From NCBI GenBank assembly GCA_003137095.1, contig PLET01000120.1, positions 17,181-65,563 of the forward strand: a stretch of 48,383 nt of DNA, written 5' to 3'. Positions 25,674-34,041 of this stretch are shown here, piece after piece. The notes beneath the pieces were generated by a model. The model searched no databases. It was given only the letters and a program-made list of their open reading frames with translations, and was not told the origin of the DNA. Position numbers and translations under genes: made by a program. Origin of the DNA: Gammaproteobacteria bacterium (GTDB lineage Bacteria > Pseudomonadota > Gammaproteobacteria > Steroidobacterales > Steroidobacteraceae). The stretch's first letter is position 1, and each line of letters opens with the position of its first letter.

Positions 25674-26444
25674 TTAATTTATGGTTACGGGTTCTTTAAA
25701 GAGCGGTGAGTCTGATCGTAAAAACACCGCATCACTCCATAAAAGTCGGTCGGCGGTACTGTAGTGCAACCCGGCGAGCGCGTAAATCGAAAATCCTCTA
25801 TTCCGAAGGAAATCGAAAATCTCCAGGTAAGTGACGGTATTCGTGTACACGGGTGCGTACCAAACCTCCACGATGACAACATTTGCCAGCCCTAGCGCGC
25901 CGACGCCGCCCTGCAAGGCCGGAAGGTCATGTCCTTGAAGATCCAGCTTGATGATATTACACGCGGGTATTTTGGCCATGCGCATCGCATCGTCCAAAGT
26001 TGTAACCTCGACTTCGATGCGATCTAAGGTCGTCATCAGCGTTCCCAATGTTCCAGTCGTACCGCTGCCCGATGCAGCCAGCGAATTGCACGCGCGGCTT
26101 TGATTGATGTTAAATGTTGCGCTACCACAGGCCGAACCCAACGCCGACTGGACTATTTGCACGCCGGGATCACCGGAATACTTATACCTCAGCCGGTTTG
26201 CCAATGACGGGTCCGGTTCAAAGCACAGAAATTGCGCAGCCGGGCATAAGGCGCGCACGGCATCGACGAAAGCGCCTTCATGCGCTCCGCCATCAATAAT
26301 CACCGGTTGCGCAACGCCGCACAAACGCAGCGCCAGACTCGGTATTTCGTTTTCGCCGATATAGATTCCGGTGCTGCGCTTGAAGATGATCAGGCCAAAA
26401 CTTGCGAGCAAGCGCTTGACGATTTGCTTTAGGAATCTGATCAT
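25674..26444 (-). CDS. FkbM family methyltransferase (second copy)
   Basis: A 256-residue SAM methyltransferase with motif I PVIIDGGAHEGAFVD (about 47-61), FEPDP (about 75-79) and the FkbM hallmark IIKLDLQGHDLPALQGG (about 164-180; Gln-Gly-His replaces the usual Glu-Gly-Ala/Tyr). The basic N-terminus (FLKQIVKRLLASFGL) may be an amphipathic membrane-contact helix. It lies between wzz (19-base gap) and rfbF on the minus strand. It is only distantly similar to the FkbM gene at 12.5 kb, so the two probably methylate different positions. Confidence 0.87.
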   Translation of the reverse strand: MIRFLKQIVKRLLASFGLIIFKRSTGIYIGENEIPSLALRLCGVAQPVIIDGGAHEGAFVDAVRALCPAAQFLCFEPDPSLANRLRYKYSGDPGVQIVQSALGSACGSATFNINQSRACNSLAASGSGTTGTLGTLMTTLDRIEVEVTTLDDAMRMAKIPACNIIKLDLQGHDLPALQGGVGALGLANVVIVEVWYAPVYTNTVTYLEIFDFLRNRGFSIYALAGLHYSTADRLLWSDAVFLRSDSPLFKEPVTIN

Positions 26445-26463
26445 TTACGAAATTCAGCAATCG

Positions 26464-27363
26464 TCATGCCGCGATCTGGCGAGACCCGGTGCCGGCGAGG
26501 GATCCGTAACCCAGGACGCATACCACGCCGAACAGTAGCCCGAGAATGGGGCCTGCAAAAATAAGCGCTATTCTGTTCGGATAGTACCGATCATCTATGT
26601 CCGGCGGCACCGCGGGATCTATCACCCGAAAGGCAAATTCCGGCGTCACCGTCGCCAACATTCGTTGCTTCACCTGCGCCTCAATCAACCGGCTGATCGC
26701 AGCACGGGTGGCCACAGCGGTTGTTGAGTCAAATTCCTTCTCGAGGTACCCAACAGCCGAATCCGCACGGGCGATTTCGCGCTTCCGCATCTCGGCATTC
26801 AGCCTGTCGACAAGTTCATTCGCCCACCGCGCAGCGACCGTCCGCTCTCGCCAATCTACGCTCAAGGTCATTAGGCTAGTCTTCTTCTCCTGGTCGATGA
26901 AGCGAATTTTTCTGTCGAAGTACGCAAATGCGCGCGCTGGAGTCGGTCGATTCTTTTCATCAACCTTCCACTTGCCCGACGCGGTATCCCATTGCTTGGA
27001 ATAGAGCACCGGCATCAGGTTTAGATCATTGATGAATTTATCTGTAAATTCGCGCGACCGTAGTACGGCAATTGCCTCTTCAGTAAATGAATCGCCGCCG
27101 CCCAGGTTGATGCCTACCAGCGACGCCACGCCCCCGATGCCGCCCAGAGAAGACCCGCCGGACCCGGCATCATGATCGAATTTCGCTGGAATCAGGATCG
27201 TGGACGCACGATAGATTGGTGTAATGACGAACGCCGCCGTCGTAAACGCTGCGGAAATTACCAGTACACTTAGAATAATCCACCAGCGCCCAGCGATAAT
27301 TCGGGCGACAAGAACGCGCAAATCCGCAGCGTCATCTTCTGATTCCGGATGCGGGCTAGTCAC
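26464..27363 (-). CDS. wzz: Polysaccharide chain-length regulator (Wzz family)
   Basis: Inner-membrane copolymerase that sets polymer length with Wzy. The ~299-residue protein has one N-terminal membrane segment (WWIILSVLVISAAFTTAAF, about 29-47), a large periplasmic helical part and a second membrane segment near the C-terminus preceded by the Pro-rich VIDPAVPPDIDDRYYPNR, the classic Wzz pattern. No Walker-type tyrosine-kinase domain follows, unlike Wzc. GTG at 27363 is preferred, 36 bases after the stop of the export gene; the longer frame to 27555 lies within that gene. It follows the SLBB export protein in the same transcript direction. Confidence 0.9.
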   Translation of the reverse strand: MTSPHPESEDDAADLRVLVARIIAGRWWIILSVLVISAAFTTAAFVITPIYRASTILIPAKFDHDAGSGGSSLGGIGGVASLVGINLGGGDSFTEEAIAVLRSREFTDKFINDLNLMPVLYSKQWDTASGKWKVDEKNRPTPARAFAYFDRKIRFIDQEKKTSLMTLSVDWRERTVAARWANELVDRLNAEMRKREIARADSAVGYLEKEFDSTTAVATRAAISRLIEAQVKQRMLATVTPEFAFRVIDPAVPPDIDDRYYPNRIALIFAGPILGLLFGVVCVLGYGSLAGTGSRQIAA

Positions 27364-27398
27364 TCGCGGAGAATCCCTATCCAGGTAATACCAAGCAT

Positions 27399-30300
27399 CT
27401 ACAGATTCCTGAGCGCCAGCACTGCAATGGCAATGTTGTAGATGATCGTTGTAACGGCCGTCCAAAGCGGCAATGCTCTTATCCTCTCCGCATCCAGCGG
27501 CACTACTATCGTGTCGCCAGGCCGCATATCGGTCGACTGCGAACGCCTGAACCACCCGGTTCGTTCGCCGGAAATTACATCGCCGTTCGCTCGCACCACG
27601 TAAATCCGCTTCTTGTCCGCTTTTTGCGTGATCCCGCCGCTTCGCGCGATGTAGTCGTCGCGGGAAAGGCCTTGAATGTATATGTGCGAGGTCGGGCTCT
27701 GCACTTCCCCGAGGATGGTGATCTCCTGGGTTTTCTTGGGTATAAACAGCTTGTCACCGTCTCGCAATACCACATCGCCGGGAACACCCGAGGGACCCCT
27801 CAGTACGCGATCGATGTCAATGACCAGCCGCCCCACGGGCTTGGTATTTCGCAGCTGCTCCAATAATTGCTGACCCACCACGATTCCTTGTGTGGCGTTA
27901 GCCGATCCATTGGCGGTCCCCGAGGTGTTCGCGAGCGCCTGCAGCGACAGCGAAGTCAAGTCGCTCTGGAATCGATTGGTCAGCAATTCCAATTGCTCCT
28001 TTTCCCGCCGTTTCAGCTCCTCTCGGATGAATACCGCGCCCTCACCGAAGGCTATGTCCGTGAAGCCGCCGGCCCGCTGTAACACGGAATGCAGGGTCTC
28101 GCCCCGGTGGATCGGATACTTGCCCGGAAAGCGCACTTCTCCCGCTAGCTCGATGTTGCCGGGCTCATCCCATTGCGGAGTCGTTTGAATGATCAGCACG
28201 TCGTAGGGCTTCAGTCGAATGTCGGCCGCCGCATCACCGCGACGAATTGCCGCGAGGTTGATCTTGACCAGCTCCGTCAATCGGGACTTGCCGTCGAACA
28301 CCTCGTAGCGCGTGAGTTCGGCTTCGCTGCCATAGGCTGCGTCCTCCATGCTGCCGCCGGCGCGGATCAGGTCGCTGACCCGCATGCCGGGCTCCAGCGG
28401 ATAGCGCCCGGGCGCTTTGACGCGACCGTCGACGCTCACGACCTCCGCGGGTTCGTCGGGCGCTCCTTGCAGTTCCAGATCCTTGACCACGGGCGACACG
28501 ATGCGCTCCCGGCTCGCCGAAAGATCGAATACGAAGATCTGATCCCGCGGGCGCAACTCCGGGTCAGCCGGCGAGCCGCGCGCCTTGAGGGCGCGTTCGA
28601 GGTCGGCCGACACCACGGCGACCTTTTGTTCCGGCGGAACTTCCCGGCGGATCATGATGTAATGGCGGTCGGCGTTTGGGCGCAGTTCATCGAAACTGGT
28701 AAGAATGTCCGACAAGCGCAATCCCGCGCGATATTCGAATGCGCCCGGTCTAAACACGAAGCCCGACAGTGTGACTGAATTTTCCAGTGTTGGCCGGATG
28801 GCAGGCACCCGTAATTTGTCGCCATTCACCAATGCAGCGGTGCGGCCGGGTTCGGAAGACAGGTCGATGTCACGCATCTCGCGCAGGCTGGACGGAAAAA
28901 TCCGCTCGAGCTGAACGCGTTTTTCATCGGCATCGGGCATCAGGCCGCCGGCAATTTCGATGGCCTGCGCCACGTCTTTTTCGCTTTTGAGCTCATACAC
29001 AGCCGGCCGGCGAACCGCGCCGTCTACCGATACCGTAGCACCGATGGGTGGAATGAATATGACGTCGCCCGGCATCAACTGCCGGTCGCCGCTCGTATTG
29101 CCGTGCAGCAGCAGTTCGTACAGATCGAGCACGGTGATCAACTGCCCATTGCGCTTCAGCTGGATGTTACGCAGCGAGCCGATTTTCTTCACGCCGCCGC
29201 TGACGAACAGCGCATTCGTCATGGTCGACAGGCCGCTGACGGTATAGGAGCCGGGTTTTTCGGCTTCGCCGAGCACGAACACGCGAATCGACCGCAGCTC
29301 CCCCATGGTGACGCTGACGCGCGTTCCGATAAGTTGCTGGCCCACCCGGTGCTCTATCGTGGCGCGCGCGGCATCGTAAGACATGCCGCTGACCATGATG
29401 GGTCCGAGCTTTGGAAAATTTACGCGTCCGTCGCGTCCGACAGTGAGCGAGTAGTTGGCGGATTCGCCCCCGTACAGTTGAACGTTGATGGTGTCGCCCG
29501 GACCGACGACGTAGTCAGGGGGCACCTGAATGTCCGACACCGGCGCGAATGTGCTGGGCACACCTTGAAACAGATCGTAGCCGAAAGGCTTCAACGACTC
29601 GAAGCCAAATTGCTGCAGACGCAGTAGCGTGATCTTGACCCTGAAGTCGTGCATGTCGGGATCAGCTGCGAGGCGCACGGTCGCCTCTTCCGCGGTCAAT
29701 CCGGCCATGGGTATCGCGGGCAGTCCGGGCACTTCGAGCGCGCCATATCGATTCAATTTGTATGGGTTATTGCGAAGAACCCGCTGTCGCAGCTCTTCGA
29801 CCTTTTTCTTATGTTCCTCGGATTTTGGGTCGTCCTCGAATCGATCACGGCTGGATTCGCGGTCGCCGAAGGTATACGGGCTCTCATCGCCGGAGGTGCC
29901 GTTGCTGCGTCTTCCGTTGGCGTTGCCGTTGCCATTGCCGTTGCCGTTGCCGTTGCCCAAGCCGTTGTTGATTCCGTTGAGGTTGTTGTTGGCGCCGTTG
30001 GGGCCGAGCACGCCGTTGGGGAGGCCCTCGCCGGCAGCCGAATTGGGCTCATCGATCGGCCGCAGCTCGATCAAAATGGTATCGTCGGCGCGCAGCTCCG
30101 GATCCTCGTCCGGCAGGCGCAGCAGGCGCCCGTCGCGTGTTTTCTCGCGGATCGGATTGCCGAACTTGTCGTACGGCGTGTTCGACTCTCCGCTGCCCGG
30201 CTGCACGGTGTCCGGCGTTTTGAGCTTCGTATCGCTTTTCTTACCGGTGCCGCCGCCATTGCCCTGGGTGCCCTGCAAGATCGTGTCCTGCTGGTCCTTC

Positions 30301-30404
30301 GGCAGATTCTTGAAGGCATCTATTTGATCGGCGGTAGGTGTCTGGGCAACGGCAACGCCCACCAGCAACAATCCGAGCAGGACGCCGAGTGAATTAGCGC
30401 GCAT
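27399..30404 (-). CDS. Large multi-SLBB outer-membrane polysaccharide export protein (Wza-like)
   Basis: A 1001-residue export protein. The ATG at 30404 gives a clean signal peptide (RANSLGVLLGLLLVGVAVAQ); there is no lipobox Cys, unlike Wza. After a charged, low-complexity region with a (Gly-Asn) repeat (about 142-170) come a Poly_export domain (DYVVGPGDTINVQLYGG, about 295-311) and several SLBB-type repeats, recognisable as V-L-GEV-PG-Y units, for example FVLGEAEKPGSYTVSG, VDGRVKAPGRYPLEPG and LAGEVRFPGKYPIHRG. It ends in a hydrophobic helix (LPLWTAVTTIIYNIAIAVLAL). At nearly three times the length of E. coli Wza it belongs to the large OPX class. It would carry the polymer across the outer membrane. 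wzz follows. Confidence 0.9.
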   Translation of the reverse strand: MRANSLGVLLGLLLVGVAVAQTPTADQIDAFKNLPKDQQDTILQGTQGNGGGTGKKSDTKLKTPDTVQPGSGESNTPYDKFGNPIREKTRDGRLLRLPDEDPELRADDTILIELRPIDEPNSAAGEGLPNGVLGPNGANNNLNGINNGLGNGNGNGNGNGNANGRRSNGTSGDESPYTFGDRESSRDRFEDDPKSEEHKKKVEELRQRVLRNNPYKLNRYGALEVPGLPAIPMAGLTAEEATVRLAADPDMHDFRVKITLLRLQQFGFESLKPFGYDLFQGVPSTFAPVSDIQVPPDYVVGPGDTINVQLYGGESANYSLTVGRDGRVNFPKLGPIMVSGMSYDAARATIEHRVGQQLIGTRVSVTMGELRSIRVFVLGEAEKPGSYTVSGLSTMTNALFVSGGVKKIGSLRNIQLKRNGQLITVLDLYELLLHGNTSGDRQLMPGDVIFIPPIGATVSVDGAVRRPAVYELKSEKDVAQAIEIAGGLMPDADEKRVQLERIFPSSLREMRDIDLSSEPGRTAALVNGDKLRVPAIRPTLENSVTLSGFVFRPGAFEYRAGLRLSDILTSFDELRPNADRHYIMIRREVPPEQKVAVVSADLERALKARGSPADPELRPRDQIFVFDLSASRERIVSPVVKDLELQGAPDEPAEVVSVDGRVKAPGRYPLEPGMRVSDLIRAGGSMEDAAYGSEAELTRYEVFDGKSRLTELVKINLAAIRRGDAAADIRLKPYDVLIIQTTPQWDEPGNIELAGEVRFPGKYPIHRGETLHSVLQRAGGFTDIAFGEGAVFIREELKRREKEQLELLTNRFQSDLTSLSLQALANTSGTANGSANATQGIVVGQQLLEQLRNTKPVGRLVIDIDRVLRGPSGVPGDVVLRDGDKLFIPKKTQEITILGEVQSPTSHIYIQGLSRDDYIARSGGITQKADKKRIYVVRANGDVISGERTGWFRRSQSTDMRPGDTIVVPLDAERIRALPLWTAVTTIIYNIAIAVLALRNL
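29922..29957 (-). repeat. Hexanucleotide tandem repeat encoding (Gly-Asn)6
   Basis: Six consecutive hexamers, GTTGCC on the plus strand with one unit ATTGCC, encode alternating Gly-Asn in the export protein. Because the unit is six bases, copy-number change would lengthen or shorten the linker without frameshift. Confidence 0.85.
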
Positions 30405-30506
30405 GTCGCGACCGGGAGTGGATTGGTTGCGCCACCGATGCCAACGAGATTGTTCGCCGCACATTCATGCGTTTGACCGTTCCCTTCGCCCCTTGCCCAA
30501 AAAGGC

Positions 30507-30512
30507 ATCATA
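30507..30512 (-). promoter_or_regulatory. Candidate -10 box of the export/wzz transcript
   Basis: TATGAT on the minus strand, about 100 bases before the export-gene start in the 157-base gap after rmlB. No acceptable -35 hexamer at 16-18 bases, so this is a weak call. Confidence 0.22.
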
Positions 30513-30561
30513 GCCTAAAGACACGGCGAGCCGAGATCAACCGCTATTCACGGGGTCACGG

Positions 30562-31680
30562 TCATCCCGGGCGGCTGTAATTCTTTTGCATCCACGCGGC
30601 ATAGTCTCTTCCCAATAGCGACTGCCACCAACTCGTCTGGGTCAGATACCAATCGAGCGTGGAACGTAACCCCTGCTCGAGATTTCGCGCGGGCGAATAT
30701 CCGAGATCGCGTTGCGCCTTGGCGAAATTGATGGCGTAGCGCCGATCGTGGCCGGGGCGGTCGCGAACATGTGTGATCAAATCCAGCGCACGTTTACCCT
30801 GAGCCCCCGGGGCTGCCGGATACAGCGCCCACAGATCGGAGCGCTCGGCCATGCGTTCATCGGCAAGCGTACACAGCGTTCTAACGATCTCGATGTTGGT
30901 GGTCTCGCTGTTGCCGCCGAAGTTGTAAACCTCCCCCGCTTGTCCGCAAAGCAGAGCCAGTTCGATGCCCCGGCAATGATCCTCGACATGCAGCCAGTCA
31001 CGCACCTGGCGGCCGTCCCCGTACACCGGCAGCGGCTTGCCCGACAGGATATTGATGATGATGAGCGGAATGAGTTTTTCTGGAAACTGGTAGGGTCCGT
31101 AATTGTTCGAGCAATTGGTCACGGTGGTATCGAGACCGTAGGTCTCGCGATAGGCGCGCACCAGGTGATCCGAGGCGGCCTTGGTGGCCGAGTACGGCGA
31201 GTTGGGCGCATAGGGGGTCGACTCATGGAAAGCCGGATCCTCAGGCCGCAGCGAGCCGAACACCTCGTCGGTGGACACATGATGAAAGCGGTGCGCCGGC
31301 ACCAGCTTGCGATCGATCCATGCCGACTTCGCAGCCTTCAGCAATGCATGCGTGCCCACCACGTTCGTGCGGATGAAATCATCGGGCCCCAATATCGATC
31401 GATCCACGTGCGATTCGGCTGCGAAATGCACCAGCGTGTCGATGCGTTGCGCTTCCAAAAGGCCGTGCACCGCTGCTTCGTCGCAGATATCCCCCTTCAC
31501 GAATAGAAATCGCGGATCGCGCTCCAGCCCGGACAGGTTATCCAGGTTGCCGGCGTAGGTGAGGGCATCGAACACGATGACCCGGCAGTCCCCGCGCTTC
31601 CTAAGCCAGTGGCGCACGAAGTTGGCGCCGATGAAGCCGGCGCCGCCGGTGACCAGGAGATTACGCGGTTCGTAGTTCAT
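30562..31680 (-). CDS. rfbB: dTDP-glucose 4,6-dehydratase
   Basis: Second step of dTDP-L-rhamnose synthesis. The 372-residue SDR has LLVTGGAGFIGANFVRHWL at the N-terminus, FAAESHVDRSI (about 86-96), STDEVFGSL (about 135-143) and the catalytic YSATK (about Y162-K166), plus NCSNNYGPYQFPEKLIP, which is diagnostic for RmlB. It is last in the order rmlA-C-D-B and overlaps rmlD by 20 bases, so all four are one operon read on the minus strand. Confidence 0.97.
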   Translation of the reverse strand: MNYEPRNLLVTGGAGFIGANFVRHWLRKRGDCRVIVFDALTYAGNLDNLSGLERDPRFLFVKGDICDEAAVHGLLEAQRIDTLVHFAAESHVDRSILGPDDFIRTNVVGTHALLKAAKSAWIDRKLVPAHRFHHVSTDEVFGSLRPEDPAFHESTPYAPNSPYSATKAASDHLVRAYRETYGLDTTVTNCSNNYGPYQFPEKLIPLIIINILSGKPLPVYGDGRQVRDWLHVEDHCRGIELALLCGQAGEVYNFGGNSETTNIEIVRTLCTLADERMAERSDLWALYPAAPGAQGKRALDLITHVRDRPGHDRRYAINFAKAQRDLGYSPARNLEQGLRSTLDWYLTQTSWWQSLLGRDYAAWMQKNYSRPG

Positions 31681-32524
31681 CCAGCATCAGCCTCAGGTTT
31701 TGCCGCCAATGGCGCGACGGCGCCTTGACGAGCCGGCGCGTCGCTGCGCTGTCGAGCACGCTGAAGGCGGGGCGCCGAGCGCGCGTCGGATACTCGCCGC
31801 TGGTTATCGGGACCACCGGCACCGCGCGCGTCAGCAATCCACGCGTAATCGCCTCGTCCTGCACCGCGACGGCAAAATCATACCAACTCGCGACGCCCAG
31901 ATCCGTCCAATGATAGAGGCCGGTGGGTGCACCGACCGCGATGAGTTCCCAGATCGCCGGCGCGATGCCCCCCGCCCAGGTCGGCGAACCGATTTGATCG
32001 GCGACCACCCTGACCTCCTCTCGCTCGCGCATGAGGCGCAGCATCGTGAGCACGAAATTGCGTCCCGCCGCGGCGTACACCCAGGCGGTGCGCAGCACCA
32101 CCACATCGCCCGCCTCCAGTGCCCGGCGCTCGCCGGCCAATTTGGTGGCACCGTACACATTCAGAGGATGGGTCTGATCCTGGGGCTGATAGGCACGCGT
32201 TGATTGTCCATCGAACACGAAATCCGTGGATAAATGCAGCAGCCGGCTGCCCGCGCGCGCCGCGGCCCGCGCCAGAACCCCCACCGCCGTGTCGTTGATC
32301 GCCCGTGCCTGCGCGGTCTCGTCCTCGGCCCGATCGACGGCCGTATAGGCCGCCGCATTCACAATCCAATCCGCCTGCTGCTCCGACAGAAGTTGCGTCA
32401 CTGCATTCTCATCGGTGATGTCGAGTTCGCCGCGCGTTTTGGCGATGGCGGTATGGGATGCTGGTCCGGCCCGCAACACCGCGCTTCCCACCTGTCCATT
32501 GGCGCCCAGCACCAAGACGTTCAA
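31661..32524 (-). CDS. rfbD: dTDP-4-dehydrorhamnose reductase
   Basis: Final step of dTDP-L-rhamnose synthesis, NAD(P)H-dependent. The 287-residue protein opens LVLGANGQVGSAVL. It contains DWIVNAAAYTAVDRAEDE (about 55-72), HLSTDFVFDG (about 97-106) and the catalytic YGATK (about Y128-K132), the RmlD pattern. The start is TTG overlapping the rmlC stop (TTGA). It overlaps rmlB by 20 bases at its end, which is longer than the other junctions. Confidence 0.96.
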   Translation of the reverse strand: MNVLVLGANGQVGSAVLRAGPASHTAIAKTRGELDITDENAVTQLLSEQQADWIVNAAAYTAVDRAEDETAQARAINDTAVGVLARAAARAGSRLLHLSTDFVFDGQSTRAYQPQDQTHPLNVYGATKLAGERRALEAGDVVVLRTAWVYAAAGRNFVLTMLRLMREREEVRVVADQIGSPTWAGGIAPAIWELIAVGAPTGLYHWTDLGVASWYDFAVAVQDEAITRGLLTRAVPVVPITSGEYPTRARRPAFSVLDSAATRRLVKAPSRHWRQNLRLMLDELRTA

Positions 32525-33069
32525 GAGAACTTCTCGATAGCGGCGAAGCTGCGCCCCGTGGCGTCCTTGGACGAGAGATTAGGAGAAACTCCAGGCGGCA
32601 ACGGCCATTGGATGCCGACCGTCGCATCGTTCCAGGCCAGCGTTCGCTCGTGCACCGGACTGTAGATATCCGTGCACTTGTACACGAAATCGGCCGAGGG
32701 CGAGACGATCAGGATGCCATGCGCCAAGCCGGGAGGCACCCACAGCATGTGCCGATTTTGATCGGATAAATCCGTTCCCCACCACCGCCCGAAGCTCGGC
32801 GAACTGCGGCGCAGGTCCACCACCACGTCGAATACCGTACCGGCTGTGACCCGCACCAGTTTTCCCTGGGTGTGCTCGACCTGCAAATGCATGCCCCGCA
32901 GCGTCCATTGCGTCGAGCGGCTTTGATTGTCCTGCACGAATTGTGCGTCCACGCCGGCGGCCTTGAATTTCTCGGCCTGCCACGTCTCCATGAAAAATCC
33001 GCGCTCGTCACCGAACACCTGCGGCTCGATCAACACCACGTCGGCGATGGGGGTGGTGTGGAACTTCAT
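32521..33069 (-). CDS. rfbC: dTDP-4-dehydrorhamnose 3,5-epimerase
   Basis: Cupin-fold epimerase of the rhamnose pathway. The 182-residue protein contains [16 protein letters not shown] (about 15-30), FVQDNQSRS (about 43-51), LRGMHLQ with the catalytic-site His (about H61) and [10 protein letters not shown] (about 115-124), all standard for RmlC. Its ATG overlaps the rmlA stop (ATGA), and its stop overlaps the rmlD start. Confidence 0.96.
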   Translation of the reverse strand: MKFHTTPIADVVLIEPQVFGDERGFFMETWQAEKFKAAGVDAQFVQDNQSRSTQWTLRGMHLQVEHTQGKLVRVTAGTVFDVVVDLRRSSPSFGRWWGTDLSDQNRHMLWVPPGLAHGILIVSPSADFVYKCTDIYSPVHERTLAWNDATVGIQWPLPPGVSPNLSSKDATGRSFAAIEKFS

Positions 33070-33956
33070 GGGTGGCGATGATCGCGCAAGATTCGCAGCA
33101 GGTACTCGCCATAACCGCTCTTGCGCAGCGGCGCGGCCAGCCGCTCGAGCTGGACCGTATCGATGAAGCCCATGCGGTAGGCGATCTCCTCGACGCAGGC
33201 GATCTTCAAGCCCTGGCGCTCCTCGATGATGCGCACGAAGACCCCGGCGTCCAGCAGGGAATTATGCGTACCCGTATCGAGCCAGGCGGTGCCGCGGCCC
33301 AATCGCTCCACCGTCAAACTGCCGTCCTTGAGATAGGCACGGTTCAGATCGGTGATCTCCAGCTCGCCGCGCGCCGAGGGCTTGATGGCGCGCGCGAATG
33401 CCGGCGCGCGATCGTCGTAAAAATAAACGCCCGTCACGGCGTAATTCGACGGCGGCTTGACCGGCTTCTCGAGCAGCTCGACCACCGTGCCGTCGTCGCT
33501 GAATTGCACCACCCCGTAGCGTTCGGGATCCTGCACGTAGTAGCCGAACACGGTGGCGCCGGCGGTGCGCGCCGAGGCCGCTTGCAGGAGTTCCGGCAGA
33601 TTCGCGCCGTAGAAAATGTTGTCGCCGAGAATCAACGCCGAGGTTGCGCCGGCCAGAAAGGGCTCGGCGATGATCAGCGCCTGCGCGATGCCGTTCGGTT
33701 CGGGTTGCACGGCGAACTCGAAACTGACGCCCCATTGTGCACCCGACCCCAGCAGATCGCGAAAGGCGGCCGTGTCGCGCGGCGTTGATATGAGCAAAAA
33801 TTCGCGAATTCCGGCCGACATCAGCGCGGCGAGCGGATAGTAGATCATCGGCTTGTCGTATACCGGCAGCAGTTGCTTGCTCAAGGACAAGGTGATCGGG
33901 TGCAGACGCGTGCCGCTGCCCCCCGCCAGAATGATGCCCTTGCGATGTATTGACAC
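33066..33956 (-). CDS. rfbA: Glucose-1-phosphate thymidylyltransferase
   Basis: First step of dTDP-L-rhamnose synthesis. The 296-residue protein has [16 protein letters not shown], then [17 protein letters not shown] (about 26-42), [10 protein letters not shown] (about 108-117) and a C-terminal [14 protein letters not shown] typical of RmlA. The start is GTG, about 30 bases after a TATAAT box on the minus strand. It heads the operon rmlA-C-D-B. The divergent wzi gene begins 85 bases away. Confidence 0.97.
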   Translation of the reverse strand: MSIHRKGIILAGGSGTRLHPITLSLSKQLLPVYDKPMIYYPLAALMSAGIREFLLISTPRDTAAFRDLLGSGAQWGVSFEFAVQPEPNGIAQALIIAEPFLAGATSALILGDNIFYGANLPELLQAASARTAGATVFGYYVQDPERYGVVQFSDDGTVVELLEKPVKPPSNYAVTGVYFYDDRAPAFARAIKPSARGELEITDLNRAYLKDGSLTVERLGRGTAWLDTGTHNSLLDAGVFVRIIEERQGLKIACVEEIAYRMGFIDTVQLERLAAPLRKSGYGEYLLRILRDHRHP

Positions 33957-33985
33957 GAATTCGTCCAGGTCGCTGCTGACCGGTC

Positions 33986-33991
33986 ATTATA
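33986..33991 (-). promoter_or_regulatory. -10 box of the rml operon
   Basis: A perfect TATAAT reads on the minus strand 30 bases before the rmlA GTG, in the 85-base divergent gap with wzi. No consensus -35 lies 16-18 bases further upstream, so strength or activator dependence is open. Confidence 0.45.
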
Positions 33992-34041
33992 GGCGAGCGG
34001 CTGCAGGTATTGTGGGTTGGAAGCACACCCGACATACTTCG

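Noticed and set aside
33950-33993. wzi promoter made of TTGACA (33950-33955) and TATAGG (33988-33993)
   Set aside because: The spacer would be 32 bases; the TATA element fits better as the minus-strand -10 of the rml operon.
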